From an uncultured Dietzia sp. (GTDB lineage Bacteria; Actinomycetota; Actinomycetes; Mycobacteriales; Mycobacteriaceae): a stretch of DNA of 16,891 bases. The stretch's first letter is position 1, and every line of letters begins with the position of its first letter. The stretch is taken from NCBI GenBank assembly GCA_946570335.1, contig CAMNYG010000004.1:1-16891 (forward strand), read 5' to 3'. A model generated the notes under the pieces. That model saw nothing but the letters and a program-made list of their open reading frames with translations, searched no databases and was not told the DNA's origin. Positions 1 to 6,753 of this stretch are shown piece after piece. The position numbers and the translations under genes were made by a program.

Positions 1-353
1 CGCACCCGCCCGAGGCGGTCGCCGGTGTCGACCCCGCACCGGTACCGGACCACCGCATCCGCGATCACGGCCCGGGCCCGGACCACGACCACTGGCCCGA
101 CGCAGAAATTTCCGAGAACCGACTCGGGGTCCTCCTCGCAGGCGTCGACCCGGCGTCCCTTCCCGTCGACCTCGCCCACGAACTCGACGACGTGACCGAC
201 CGGGTCGCGATGGCTCGCCGCTTCTACAACGATGCCGTCCGCGACACCCGAAGCCTGCGCGAGCAGATGATCGTCCGGATACTGAAACTGGCGGGGCGGG
301 CACCGATGCCGGATTACGTCGAACTCGTCGACACGCCCCCGCCGGGGGGCTGA
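1..353 (+). CDS. C-terminal fragment of a probable NUDIX-family protein
   Basis: The gene is cut by the window edge; its frame is open from base 3 to a TGA at 351–353, giving about 116 residues. The catalytic NUDIX box is not in the window, so the function is not shown directly. The C-terminal part contains RFYNDAVRDTRSLRE followed by a segment ending APMPDYVEL. I associate this tail with the actinobacterial NUDIX proteins encoded just upstream of pdxS (the Rv2609c type). Upstream of it is a hydrophilic stretch rich in Asp and His (about residues 17–36, including DHGPGPDHDHW). The stop lies 96 bp before pdxS, with no obvious terminator between. Confidence is high that the frame is coding and moderate for the family. 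Confidence 0.6.
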   Translation, partial: HPPEAVAGVDPAPVPDHRIRDHGPGPDHDHWPDAEISENRLGVLLAGVDPASLPVDLAHELDDVTDRVAMARRFYNDAVRDTRSLREQMIVRILKLAGRAPMPDYVELVDTPPPGG

Positions 354-377
354 GGAGCAGTCGGCCCGGGGCGGCGG

Positions 378-408
378 TTGGGGTGACCGGATGAGGGCAA
401 CATACACT
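378..408 (+). promoter_or_regulatory. Possible pdxS promoter
   Basis: A TACACT hexamer at 403–408 resembles a SigA −10 element. It is preceded by TTGGGG at 378–383 with a long 19-bp spacer. Transcription would begin around 415, leaving a leader of about 35 nt before the pdxS GTG. The −10 match is reasonable and the −35 match is weak. No repeat resembling a PdxR operator is evident. Confidence 0.35.
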
Positions 409-449
409 GGTTACCCATCACACGTCGTCTGAGCCAGGAAGGCCTATTC

Positions 450-1349
450 GTGAGCGAGTCGAGCGAGAACACCACCGGAACCGCACGCGTCAAGCGGGGC
501 ATGGCCGAGATGCTCAAGGGCGGCGTCATCATGGACGTCGTCACCGCCGAACAGGCCAAGATCGCCGAGGACGCCGGAGCGGTCGCCGTCATGGCCCTCG
601 AGCGAGTTCCCGCCGACATCCGCGCCCAGGGCGGGGTCGCCAGGATGAGCGACCCCGACCTGATCGACGGCATCATCGAGGCCGTGTCCATCCCGGTCAT
701 GGCCAAGGCCCGCATCGGCCATTTCGTCGAGGCCCAGATCCTCCAGTCCCTCGGGGTGGACTTCGTCGACGAATCCGAGGTGCTGACCCCGGCCGACTAC
801 ACCAATCACATCGACAAGTTCAGCTTCGACGTGCCGTTCGTCTGTGGCGCCACCAACCTCGGCGAGGCACTGCGCCGCATCACCGAGGGTGCGGCGATGA
901 TCCGCTCCAAGGGCGAGGCCGGCACCGGTGACGTCTCCAACGCGACCACCCACATGCGTCAGATCCGTCAGCAGATCCGTGCACTGTCGAGCCTGCCGTC
1001 CGACGAGCTGTATGTCGCGGCCAAGGAGCTCCAGGCTCCGTACGACCTCGTCAAGGAGGTCGCGCAGACCGGAAAGCTGCCCGTGGTCCTGTTCACCGCC
1101 GGTGGCATCGCCACCCCGGCCGACGCCGCGATGATGATGCAGCTCGGCGCCGAGGGCGTGTTCGTGGGCTCGGGCATCTTCAAGTCCGGCAACCCGTCCG
1201 AGCGCGCCAAGGCGATCGTCAAGGCGACCACCTTCCACGACGACCCGGACACCCTCGCGGGCATCTCCCGCGGGCTCGGTGAAGCCATGGTCGGCATCAA
1301 CGTCGACGACATCCCGGAGCCGCACCGCCTCGCCGAGCGCGGCTGGTGA
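450..1349 (+). CDS. pdxS: Pyridoxal 5'-phosphate synthase, lyase subunit PdxS
   Basis: PdxS condenses ribose 5-phosphate, glyceraldehyde 3-phosphate and ammonia into PLP in the cytosol. It forms a dodecameric TIM-barrel core, and PdxT supplies the ammonia. The 299-residue protein is full length for the family and is very well conserved. Visible signatures are GGVIMDV with the active-site Asp29, MAKARIGHF with the Schiff-base Lys86, and [11 protein letters not shown] with the second catalytic Lys154. The C-terminal half has the phosphate-binding segments [12 protein letters not shown] and [11 protein letters not shown]. The start is GTG at 450, with an AGGAAGG ribosome-binding site at about 436–442. 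Its partner pdxT is not adjacent: two hairpins and tesB lie between them, an order shared with mycobacteria. Confidence 0.98.
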   Translation: MSESSENTTGTARVKRGMAEMLKGGVIMDVVTAEQAKIAEDAGAVAVMALERVPADIRAQGGVARMSDPDLIDGIIEAVSIPVMAKARIGHFVEAQILQSLGVDFVDESEVLTPADYTNHIDKFSFDVPFVCGATNLGEALRRITEGAAMIRSKGEAGTGDVSNATTHMRQIRQQIRALSSLPSDELYVAAKELQAPYDLVKEVAQTGKLPVVLFTAGGIATPADAAMMMQLGAEGVFVGSGIFKSGNPSERAKAIVKATTFHDDPDTLAGISRGLGEAMVGINVDDIPEPHRLAERGW

Positions 1350-1353
1350 TCCG

Positions 1354-1392
1354 GGGCGGGGCGTCGTCCGCAGAGGACGTGACGCCCCGCCC
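1354..1392 (+). terminator. Hairpin 1 downstream of pdxS
   Basis: A perfect 12-bp inverted repeat pairs 1354–1365 (GGGCGGGGCGTC) with 1381–1392. It begins 5 bp after the pdxS stop. The 15-nt loop can itself form a short GTCC/GGAC stem. No T-tract follows, as is common for actinobacterial terminator hairpins, so termination is inferred from position and stem strength. Confidence 0.6.
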
Positions 1393-1411
1393 GGTGTCAC
1401 CGCGAGAATCC

Positions 1412-1455
1412 GCCCGCCCGGGCCCCACCGACTCGCCGTCGGGGTCCGGGCGGGC
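1412..1455 (+). terminator. Hairpin 2 downstream of pdxS, T-rich trailer
   Basis: Positions 1412–1426 pair with 1441–1455 over 15 bp, with a single G·U wobble (1422/1445). The 14-nt loop has an inner GAC/GTC stem. The sequence after the stem, TCTGTTGT (1456–1463), is enriched in T. This is the more terminator-like of two tandem hairpins between pdxS and tesB. Confidence 0.65.
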
Positions 1456-1460
1456 TCTGT

Positions 1461-1491
1461 TGTCGGGCCGCGCGCGCGGCATCGCTACGAT
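1461..1491 (+). promoter_or_regulatory. Possible tesB promoter
   Basis: TACGAT at 1486–1491 resembles a −10 element. The best −35-like sequence is TGTCGG at 1461–1466, with a 19-bp spacer, immediately after the terminator-like hairpin. A separate promoter for tesB–pdxT is expected if that hairpin terminates pdxS transcripts. The match is weak. Confidence 0.3.
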
Positions 1492-1533
1492 CGGACTATG
1501 AACGCACACTCCGACCGGGGTCGGTGACCCGCG

Positions 1534-2424
1534 ATGGCCAAGATCGAGGACATCCTCGACATCGAACGATTGGACCGTGACCTCTACCGCGGGGCCGCGA
1601 TCAGCACCCACCTCCAGCGAACCTTCGGCGGCCAGGTGGCCGGCCAGACGCTGACCGCGGCGGTCCGGACGGTGGACGACGACAAGCACGTCCACTCGCT
1701 GCACGGCTACTTCATCCGCCCCGGTATCCCCGACGTTCCCACGATCTTCCAGGTGGACCGGCTGCGCGACGGCCGCAGTTTCGCGACCCGGCGTGTCACG
1801 GCGATCCAGGAGGGCGAAGCGATCTTCTCCATGTCCGCCTCGTTCCACCTGATCGGACAGGACGGTATCGAGCACCAGGATTCGATGCCCCGGGTGATCG
1901 ATCCCGAGGAGATCGCCGTACCGACTTATGAGGATCTGGACGAGACGCACCGGGTGTTCATCGACGAGTGGGCCCAGTGGGACATCCGGATCGTGCCCAG
2001 GGACCGGCTCGAGACGCTCTCCTCGCTGGCCGCGCAGCAGCGGGTGTGGTTCCGGTGTGTCGACACGCTGCCCGACGATCCCAATTTCCACGTCTGCACG
2101 CTCGCCTACATGTCCGACATGACGTTGCTGGGTTCGGCGAAGATCCCGCACCCCGATGAGCCGACACAGGACGCCTCACTCGACCACGCGATGTGGTTCA
2201 TGCGGCCGTTCCGCGCGGACGACTGGCTGCTGTACGACCAGACGTCGCCGTCGGCGTCCGCGGGACGGACCCTCACCCAGGGCCGCATCTTCAACCGTGC
2301 CGGTCAGCTCGTGGCGGCCGTGACCCAGGAGGGCCTGTCCCGGCGGCTGCGTCCGGGGGCACAGTCGTTCCCGCTGGACCTCACCGGGGCGGACGAGCAC
2401 ACCGAGTCGGCGACCGGCCGGTGA
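1534..2424 (+). CDS. tesB: Acyl-CoA thioesterase II (TesB type, double hotdog)
   Basis: The enzyme hydrolyses acyl-CoA thioesters to free fatty acids and CoA in the cytosol. The 296-residue length fits the TesB family, which has two fused hotdog domains. The N-terminal half carries the signature [12 protein letters not shown] (residues 27–38) and [12 protein letters not shown] (53–64). The C-terminal half carries [12 protein letters not shown] followed by [14 protein letters not shown]. By alignment from memory with E. coli TesB (Asp204, Thr228, Gln278), the catalytic triad is Asp195, Ser215 and Gln265, with Ser in place of Thr. The ATG at 1534 starts where homologues start, but its ribosome-binding site is weak. 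The last four bases (GTGA) overlap the pdxT start, implying translational coupling. The link to vitamin B6 is positional only. Confidence 0.93.
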   Translation: MAKIEDILDIERLDRDLYRGAAISTHLQRTFGGQVAGQTLTAAVRTVDDDKHVHSLHGYFIRPGIPDVPTIFQVDRLRDGRSFATRRVTAIQEGEAIFSMSASFHLIGQDGIEHQDSMPRVIDPEEIAVPTYEDLDETHRVFIDEWAQWDIRIVPRDRLETLSSLAAQQRVWFRCVDTLPDDPNFHVCTLAYMSDMTLLGSAKIPHPDEPTQDASLDHAMWFMRPFRADDWLLYDQTSPSASAGRTLTQGRIFNRAGQLVAAVTQEGLSRRLRPGAQSFPLDLTGADEHTESATGR

Positions 2425-3035
2425 GCCGGCCGGCCCCCACGATCGGAGTCCTCGCCCTCCAGGGTGACGTACTCGAACACCTACGACACCTGGAGGAGGC
2501 CGGGGCGCGTGCCATCCGCGTGCGTCGTCGGTCGGAACTCGACGCCGTCGACGGACTCGTGCTGCCCGGCGGGGAGTCCACGGCGATGAGCCGGCTGCTC
2601 GACGTGTACGACATGTACGACCCCGTGGCCGAACGAATCTCTTCGGGGATGCCCGTCTTCGGCTCGTGCGCGGGCATGATCCTGCTCGCCACGGACGTGC
2701 TCGACACGCGCGCCGACGCCACCTGGTTCTCCGCGATCGACATGACGGTCCGACGTAACGCCTTCGGAAGGCAGGTGGATTCCTTCGAGACCGACCTCGT
2801 CGTCGACCCTCTCGGACCCGAACCACTGCGCACGGTGTTCATCCGCGCACCGTGGGTCGAGACCGTCGGCCCCGAGGTGGAGGTGCTCGCCAGGGTCCGC
2901 GCGTCCGACGGCCGCGACCACGTGGTCGCGGTGCGGCAGGGCGACGCCCTGGCGACGTCCTTCCACCCCGAGGTGACCACTGACGTTCGGGTGCACCGAT
3001 ACTTCCTCGACATGGTTCGCGCCGCGACCTCGTAG
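2421..3035 (+). CDS. pdxT: Pyridoxal 5'-phosphate synthase, glutaminase subunit PdxT
   Basis: PdxT releases ammonia from glutamine and channels it into the PdxS active site. The 204-residue protein is a class I amidotransferase of normal length. The start is GTG at 2421, inside the tesB stop codon. The open frame runs further upstream, but the family's N-terminal motif [14 protein letters not shown] follows this GTG directly. Other signatures are LPGGEST (residues 48–54), the nucleophile elbow FGSCAGM with Cys83, and FHPEVTTD with His182 and Glu184, which complete the Cys-His-Glu triad. The TAG stop (3033–3035) is also the first half of a TAGACT −10-like hexamer ahead of yebC. Confidence 0.97.
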   Translation: MSRPAPTIGVLALQGDVLEHLRHLEEAGARAIRVRRRSELDAVDGLVLPGGESTAMSRLLDVYDMYDPVAERISSGMPVFGSCAGMILLATDVLDTRADATWFSAIDMTVRRNAFGRQVDSFETDLVVDPLGPEPLRTVFIRAPWVETVGPEVEVLARVRASDGRDHVVAVRQGDALATSFHPEVTTDVRVHRYFLDMVRAATS

Positions 3036-3038
3036 ACT
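3033..3038 (+). promoter_or_regulatory. −10-like element upstream of yebC
   Basis: TAGACT at 3033–3038 overlaps the pdxT stop codon. It would start transcription at about 3045, giving a leader of about 75 nt before yebC. No convincing −35 is seen. The same TAGNNT form recurs before other transcription units in this window. Confidence 0.4.
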
Positions 3039-3060
3039 GGGTGGTCAGCGAGACCTCGCG

Positions 3061-3087
3061 CCGGGATACGCACGCTGCGCTTCCCGG
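3061..3087 (+). other. Hairpin in the yebC leader
   Basis: CCGGGA (3061–3066) pairs with TCCCGG (3082–3087). Inside it, CGCA (3069–3072) pairs with TGCG (3076–3079) around a 3-nt loop, with a symmetric 2×2 internal loop between the stems. A smaller GCGA/TCGC stem lies just before it (3048–3059). There is no T-run. It ends 16 nt before the GGAGGG ribosome-binding site (3104–3109). It could be a 5'-UTR element or a weak terminator for pdxT transcripts. Confidence 0.4.
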
Positions 3088-3120
3088 ACCCAGACACACC
3101 CCCGGAGGGCGGAAAAACAC

Positions 3121-3873
3121 ATGGCAGGCCATTCCAAGTGGGCCACCACCAAGCACAAGAAGGCGGCTATCGACGCCAAGCGCGGCAAGCTCTTCGCCAA
3201 GCTGGTCAAGAACATCGAGGTGGCAGCCCGCACCGGCGGGGGCGACCCGGCCGGCAACCCCACGCTCTTCGACGCCATCCAGAAGGCCAAGAAGAATTCT
3301 GTCCCCGCGGACAACGTCGAGCGGGCGCGGAAGCGCGGTGCCGGCGAGGAGGCTGGCGGCGCCGAGTGGGAGACCATCATGTACGAGGGCTACGGCCCGA
3401 ACGGCGTGGCCCTGCTGATCGAGTGTCTGACCGACAACCGCAACCGCGCGGCCAGTGAGGTGCGCGTCGCGATGACCCGTAACGGCGGCAATCTCGCCGA
3501 CCCTGGGTCGGTGGCGTACATGTTCGCCCGCAAGGGCGAGATCGTGCTGGACAAGGGGGAGCTCACCGAGGACGACGTCCTCATGGCGGTTCTCGACGCC
3601 GGCGCGGAGGAGGTCAATGACCTCGGTGAGCAGTTCGAGGTGGTCTGCGAGCCCACCGACCTGGTCCAGGTGCGCAGTGCGCTCCAGGAGGCCGGGATCG
3701 ACTACGAGTCGGCGGAGTCCGGTTTCCGCGCCTCGGTCGAGGTGACCGTCGATGCCGACGGCGCGAGCAAGGTGTTCGCACTCATCGACGCGCTCGAGGA
3801 CTCGGACGACGTCCAGAACGTCTACTCGAACATCGACGTACCCGACGACGTGCTCGCCGCGCTCGACGCCTGA
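3121..3873 (+). CDS. YebC/PmpR-family protein
   Basis: This 250-residue cytosolic protein belongs to the YebC/TACO1 family. Members are described as DNA-binding regulators (PmpR) and, more recently, as translation factors that relieve ribosome stalling at proline stretches; the sequence cannot separate these roles. The N-terminal signature [20 protein letters not shown] is unmistakable. It is followed by the [15 protein letters not shown] helix region, then [14 protein letters not shown] and [12 protein letters not shown] in the middle domain. The C-terminus is acidic and ends in [14 protein letters not shown]. The ATG at 3121 has a GGAGGG ribosome-binding site 11 nt upstream. The gene sits just upstream of ruvCAB, as in many bacteria, but a probable SOS promoter separates it from ruvC. 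Confidence 0.95.
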   Translation: MAGHSKWATTKHKKAAIDAKRGKLFAKLVKNIEVAARTGGGDPAGNPTLFDAIQKAKKNSVPADNVERARKRGAGEEAGGAEWETIMYEGYGPNGVALLIECLTDNRNRAASEVRVAMTRNGGNLADPGSVAYMFARKGEIVLDKGELTEDDVLMAVLDAGAEEVNDLGEQFEVVCEPTDLVQVRSALQEAGIDYESAESGFRASVEVTVDADGASKVFALIDALEDSDDVQNVYSNIDVPDDVLAALDA

Positions 3874-3888
3874 CGGTCGGACCACTGG

Positions 3889-3894
3889 TAGAGT
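3889..3894 (+). promoter_or_regulatory. −10-like element of the ruvCAB promoter
   Basis: TAGAGT at 3889–3894 lies in the 61-bp yebC–ruvC gap, with no clear −35. The predicted start, around 3901, falls inside the adjacent LexA box. Bound repressor would therefore block initiation. Confidence 0.45.
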
Positions 3895-3895
3895 C

Positions 3896-3911
3896 TCGAA
3901 CGTAGGTTCTA
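3896..3911 (+). promoter_or_regulatory. LexA binding site (SOS box) upstream of ruvCAB
   Basis: TCGAACgtagGTTCTA matches the mycobacterial/corynebacterial LexA consensus TCGAAC-N4-GTTCGA at 11 of 12 defined bases, with the right 4-bp spacing. It lies 2 bp downstream of a −10-like TAGAGT and 23 bp before the ruvC ATG, a typical position for LexA repression. DNA-damage control of the ruv operon is well known in other bacteria. Binding here is inferred from the match and the position. Confidence 0.82.
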
Positions 3912-3934
3912 CCGGCGTTCGGCGAGAGGTCGTT

Positions 3935-4594
3935 ATGCGTGTCATGGGTGTGGACCCGGGTTTGACCCGGTGCGGGCTCGCCTTGATCGAGACCGCGCCG
4001 GGACGCTCCGTTGTGGCATTGGATGTCGACGTGGTGCGCACGACCGCCGAGGAGCCGTTGGAACGTCGGCTTCGCGCGGTGCATGCCGTTGCCGACGAAT
4101 GGATGGGTATCCACGGTCCGGACGTCGTGGCGATCGAGCGCGTCTTCGCCCAGAACCAGGTCTCCACGGCCATGGGCACGGCTCAAGCGGCCGGGGTCGT
4201 CGCGCTCGCGGCCGCCTATCGTGACATCCCGGTCGCCTTCCACACCCCGTCCGAGGTCAAAGCGGCGATCACCGGTAGCGGACGAGCGGACAAGAAGCAG
4301 ATGACGCTCATGATCACCCGGATCCTGGGGCTGCAGAAGCCGCCGAGTCCGGCGGATGCCGCGGACGCGCTCGCCCTGGCCGTGTGTCACAGCTGGCGGG
4401 CCCCTATGCAGGGACGTGTCGCCTCGCACAGTGCCGAAGTCGCCCGTACGCGAGCGGGGTTCGAGGCCAAGGTCGCGGCGGCGCGTGCCGCCGTCGACTC
4501 CAGGGGCGTGCGGGGTGGCAGTGCCGCCGCGGACCAGGAACGTGCCCGGGCAGCCGCCCGGGGGATGGCTCGAACGAAGGGAGTGCGCTGGTGA
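3935..4594 (+). CDS. ruvC: Holliday junction endodeoxyribonuclease RuvC
   Basis: RuvC is the dimeric nuclease that resolves Holliday junctions by symmetrical nicks, working with RuvAB. The start chosen is ATG 3935, preceded by GAGAGG at about 3924–3929. This gives 219 residues beginning [14 protein letters not shown]. The acidic catalytic residues are visible: Asp7 (VDPGL), Glu68 (AIERVF), and Asp141 and Asp144 ([11 protein letters not shown]). The nuclease fold ends near residue 155. An Ala/Arg-rich tail of about 65 residues follows, longer than the 188-residue mycobacterial protein I recall and the 173-residue E. coli protein. The stop overlaps the ruvA start (GTGA). The frame runs open further upstream, but that part overlaps yebC and lacks homology. 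Confidence 0.97.
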   Translation: MRVMGVDPGLTRCGLALIETAPGRSVVALDVDVVRTTAEEPLERRLRAVHAVADEWMGIHGPDVVAIERVFAQNQVSTAMGTAQAAGVVALAAAYRDIPVAFHTPSEVKAAITGSGRADKKQMTLMITRILGLQKPPSPADAADALALAVCHSWRAPMQGRVASHSAEVARTRAGFEAKVAAARAAVDSRGVRGGSAAADQERARAAARGMARTKGVRW

Positions 4595-5190
4595 TCGCGT
4601 CTATCCGCGGCGTCGTGGCGGAGATCGGGCTGGACCGCTGCGTGGTGGAGACCGGGGGCGTCGGAGTGCTGGTGCACACCACCCCGGCTGCGCTCGCGGG
4701 CCTGCGGCGTGGTTCGGAGGGGATGCTCCACACCGAACTCGTCGTGCGGGAGGATTCCATGACCCTCTACGGTTTCGATTCGGTGGAGGCCCGGCGGCTC
4801 TTCCTCAAGGTTCAGACAGTGTCCGGCGTCGGGCCCCGTCTGGCGCTCGCGATCCTTGCCACCCTCGAACCGAACGAGCTGATCCGGGCACTCGGAACCG
4901 GCGACGTCAAGTCGTTGACCAGGGTCCCCGGCGTGGGTAAGCGCACCGCGGAGCGAATGGTGCTCGAACTCAAGGACAAGGTGGGACCGATCGCCGGTGA
5001 CAGCGGGGACGCGACCGCCGAAGTCACGCCCACCGCGCCCGCAGGCACCGAGGTCGCCGAGGCACTCGAGGGATTGGGGTTCTCTGCAGCGGAGGCCGAG
5101 AAGACCGCCGCCGCCGTGCTCGCGTCGGATCCGGGGCTCGGCGCTGCTGAAGCACTCCGTCTGGCGCTCAAGTCGCTCGGGAAGCGCTGA
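4591..5190 (+). CDS. ruvA: Holliday junction branch-migration protein RuvA
   Basis: RuvA binds four-way junctions as a tetramer or octamer and loads the RuvB motor. The GTG at 4591 overlaps the ruvC stop by four bases and has a GAAGGGA ribosome-binding site (about 4576–4582), giving 199 residues. Domain I is an OB fold (residues 1–63, MIASIRG-like start to TLYGF). Domain II has two helix-hairpin-helix motifs, [16 protein letters not shown] (74–89) and [19 protein letters not shown] (109–127). A flexible Asp/Ala/Thr-rich linker (about 135–152) leads to domain III (153–199), which contacts RuvB. An upstream extension of the frame overlaps ruvC and is rejected. Confidence 0.97.
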   Translation: MIASIRGVVAEIGLDRCVVETGGVGVLVHTTPAALAGLRRGSEGMLHTELVVREDSMTLYGFDSVEARRLFLKVQTVSGVGPRLALAILATLEPNELIRALGTGDVKSLTRVPGVGKRTAERMVLELKDKVGPIAGDSGDATAEVTPTAPAGTEVAEALEGLGFSAAEAEKTAAAVLASDPGLGAAEALRLALKSLGKR

Positions 5191-6278
5191 TGGCGGATCC
5201 GTACCTCGACCCGGGCGAGGGCGCGGACGGCGAATTGTCTGCGTCGCTGACCCCGTTCGACTCGGACGTCGAGGGGGCGCTACGGCCGCGGAACCTCGGC
5301 GAGTTCATCGGTCAGGAGACCGTTCGAGAGCAGCTCGACCTGGTCCTGACCGCCGCCACCCGGCGAGGGGTTGTTCCCGACCACCTCCTCTTCTCCGGCC
5401 CTCCCGGCCTGGGAAAGACCAGCCTGGCGATGATCGTGGCCGCCGAACTCGGCGGCTCGCTCCGCATCACATCCGGCCCGGCCCACGAGCGTCCCGGCGA
5501 CCTCGCGGCGATGCTCTCGAACCTCATCGAGGGGGACGTGCTGTTCATCGACGAGATCCACCGCATCGCCAGGCCGGCGGAGGAGATGCTGTACCTCGCG
5601 ATGGAGGACTTCCGGATCGACATCATGGTGGGCAAGGGGCCTGGCGCCACCTCGATCCCTCTCGAGATCGCCCCGTTCACTCTCGTCGGAGCCACCACCA
5701 GATCAGGTGCGCTGACCGGCCCGCTACGGGACCGGTTCGGGTTCACGGCGCTCATGGACTTCTACGCGGACCAGGATCTGGCGCGAATTGTCACCAGAGC
5801 TGCGGATATCCTCGCGATTCCCGTGGATCCCGACGCCGCACTCGAGATCGCCGGGAGGTCCCGGGGTACGCCCCGGATAGCCAATCGGCTGCTCAGGCGC
5901 GTTCGGGATTTTGCCGAGGTGCGCGCCGACGGTCATATCACCGTCCCCGTGGCGCGAGCGGCTCTCGAGGTCTACGAGGTCGACGAACTCGGGCTGGACA
6001 GGCTCGACCGCGCGGTGCTCCGGGCGCTACTGGTGCAGCATGAAGGGGGCCCGGTCGGTCTGAGCACGCTGGCTGTCGCCGTGGGGGAGGAGGCCAACAC
6101 CCTCGAGGAAGTGTGCGAGCCCTTCCTCGTCCGCGCCGGGCTCCTCGCCCGGACCCCCCGGGGCCGGGTCGCCACCCCTGCAGCCTGGGAGCACATGGGT
6201 CTCCCACGGCCGCAGCAACGGTCAGGCGAGCCGATGTTGCCCGTCGAGATCGACGGGGGACCCGACGCCGTACGCTGA
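5190..6278 (+). CDS. ruvB: Holliday junction branch-migration ATPase RuvB
   Basis: RuvB is the hexameric AAA+ motor that pumps DNA through the RuvA-bound junction. The ATG at 5190 shares one base with the ruvA stop (TGATG). The 362 residues contain the [12 protein letters not shown] motif (31–42), Walker A GPPGLGKT (70–77), Walker B LFIDEIHR (118–125), sensor 1 GATTR (167–171), the arginine-finger region PLRDRFG (178–184) and sensor 2 [13 protein letters not shown] (225–237). The C-terminal winged-helix domain ends with [17 protein letters not shown]. The N-terminus has about 25 residues of acidic sequence before the conserved core, which is common in Actinobacteria. The last gene of the ruv operon ends 92 bp before yajC. 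Confidence 0.98.
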   Translation: MADPYLDPGEGADGELSASLTPFDSDVEGALRPRNLGEFIGQETVREQLDLVLTAATRRGVVPDHLLFSGPPGLGKTSLAMIVAAELGGSLRITSGPAHERPGDLAAMLSNLIEGDVLFIDEIHRIARPAEEMLYLAMEDFRIDIMVGKGPGATSIPLEIAPFTLVGATTRSGALTGPLRDRFGFTALMDFYADQDLARIVTRAADILAIPVDPDAALEIAGRSRGTPRIANRLLRRVRDFAEVRADGHITVPVARAALEVYEVDELGLDRLDRAVLRALLVQHEGGPVGLSTLAVAVGEEANTLEEVCEPFLVRAGLLARTPRGRVATPAAWEHMGLPRPQQRSGEPMLPVEIDGGPDAVR

Positions 6279-6296
6279 GCCGGGGGCTGGCATCCT

Positions 6297-6312
6297 CGGA
6301 CGAGACCGTCCG
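6297..6312 (+). other. Small hairpin between ruvB and yajC
   Basis: CGGACG (6297–6302) and CGTCCG (6307–6312) form a perfect 6-bp stem with an AGAC tetraloop, 18 bp after the ruvB stop. No T-tract follows. It may be a weak terminator or processing site; the evidence is the stem alone. Confidence 0.3.
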
Positions 6313-6370
6313 TCACCCGGACCAGAACAAGGGCTTGCAGCCGCGCCGAGGCCACACCAGGAGGAGCCAC

Positions 6371-6679
6371 ATGGGACTAGAACTGCTTCTGCCGCTGATG
6401 ATCATCGTGCTGATCGTGCTGATGTTCCTGCAGAGCTCCAAACAGCGTAAGGCGGTGAAGGCTCTCCGGGATATGCAGGACTCACTGGCAGTCGGGGACA
6501 AGGTGCTCACCACATCCGGAGTCCACGCCACGATCGTGTCGATCGGCGAGGAGACCCTCGGACTCGAGATCGCGCCCGGCGTGCGTACCCAGTGGGATCG
6601 TCGGGTCATCCGCGAGAAGCTCGACACGAACACCGCCCCCGGCACCGAGTCCGGCTCCGACACCTCGGGGTCTCTCTAG
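6371..6679 (+). CDS. yajC: Preprotein translocase accessory subunit YajC
   Basis: YajC is a small inner-membrane protein that associates with SecDF and the SecYEG translocon. The ATG at 6371 has a strong AGGAGGAG ribosome-binding site (6359–6366), giving 102 residues. One N-terminal membrane segment (about residues 4–22, LLLPLMIIVLIVLMFL) is followed by the family pattern SSKQRKAVKALRDMQDSLAVGDKVLTTSG. Then comes a small beta-rich cytosolic domain ending near IREKL. The last 18 residues are low-complexity Thr/Ser/Gly. secD starts 74 bp downstream, so the usual yajC–secD–secF order is kept. Confidence 0.95.
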   Translation: MGLELLLPLMIIVLIVLMFLQSSKQRKAVKALRDMQDSLAVGDKVLTTSGVHATIVSIGEETLGLEIAPGVRTQWDRRVIREKLDTNTAPGTESGSDTSGSL

Positions 6680-6694
6680 AGCGCTGCCCGGCAG

Positions 6695-6700
6695 TAGGGT
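6695..6700 (+). promoter_or_regulatory. −10-like element upstream of secD
   Basis: TAGGGT at 6695–6700 lies in the 74-bp yajC–secD gap, about 54 bp before the secD start. No −35 is clear. It could give secDF an internal promoter. The evidence is limited to the hexamer and its position. Confidence 0.25.
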
Positions 6701-6753
6701 GGTAGGGCCGTCCAGTCGGAGGCCCCAGACGTAACAAAGCGAGGAAGTTCCCC

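Noticed and set aside
2193..2420. Upstream extension of the pdxT frame
   Set aside because: It lies inside tesB and lacks homology; the family N-terminus begins just after GTG 2421.
2839..4179. 446-codon minus-strand open frame opposite pdxT, yebC and ruvC
   Set aside because: It spans three well-supported plus-strand genes and two intergenic gaps, and its translation has no family features.
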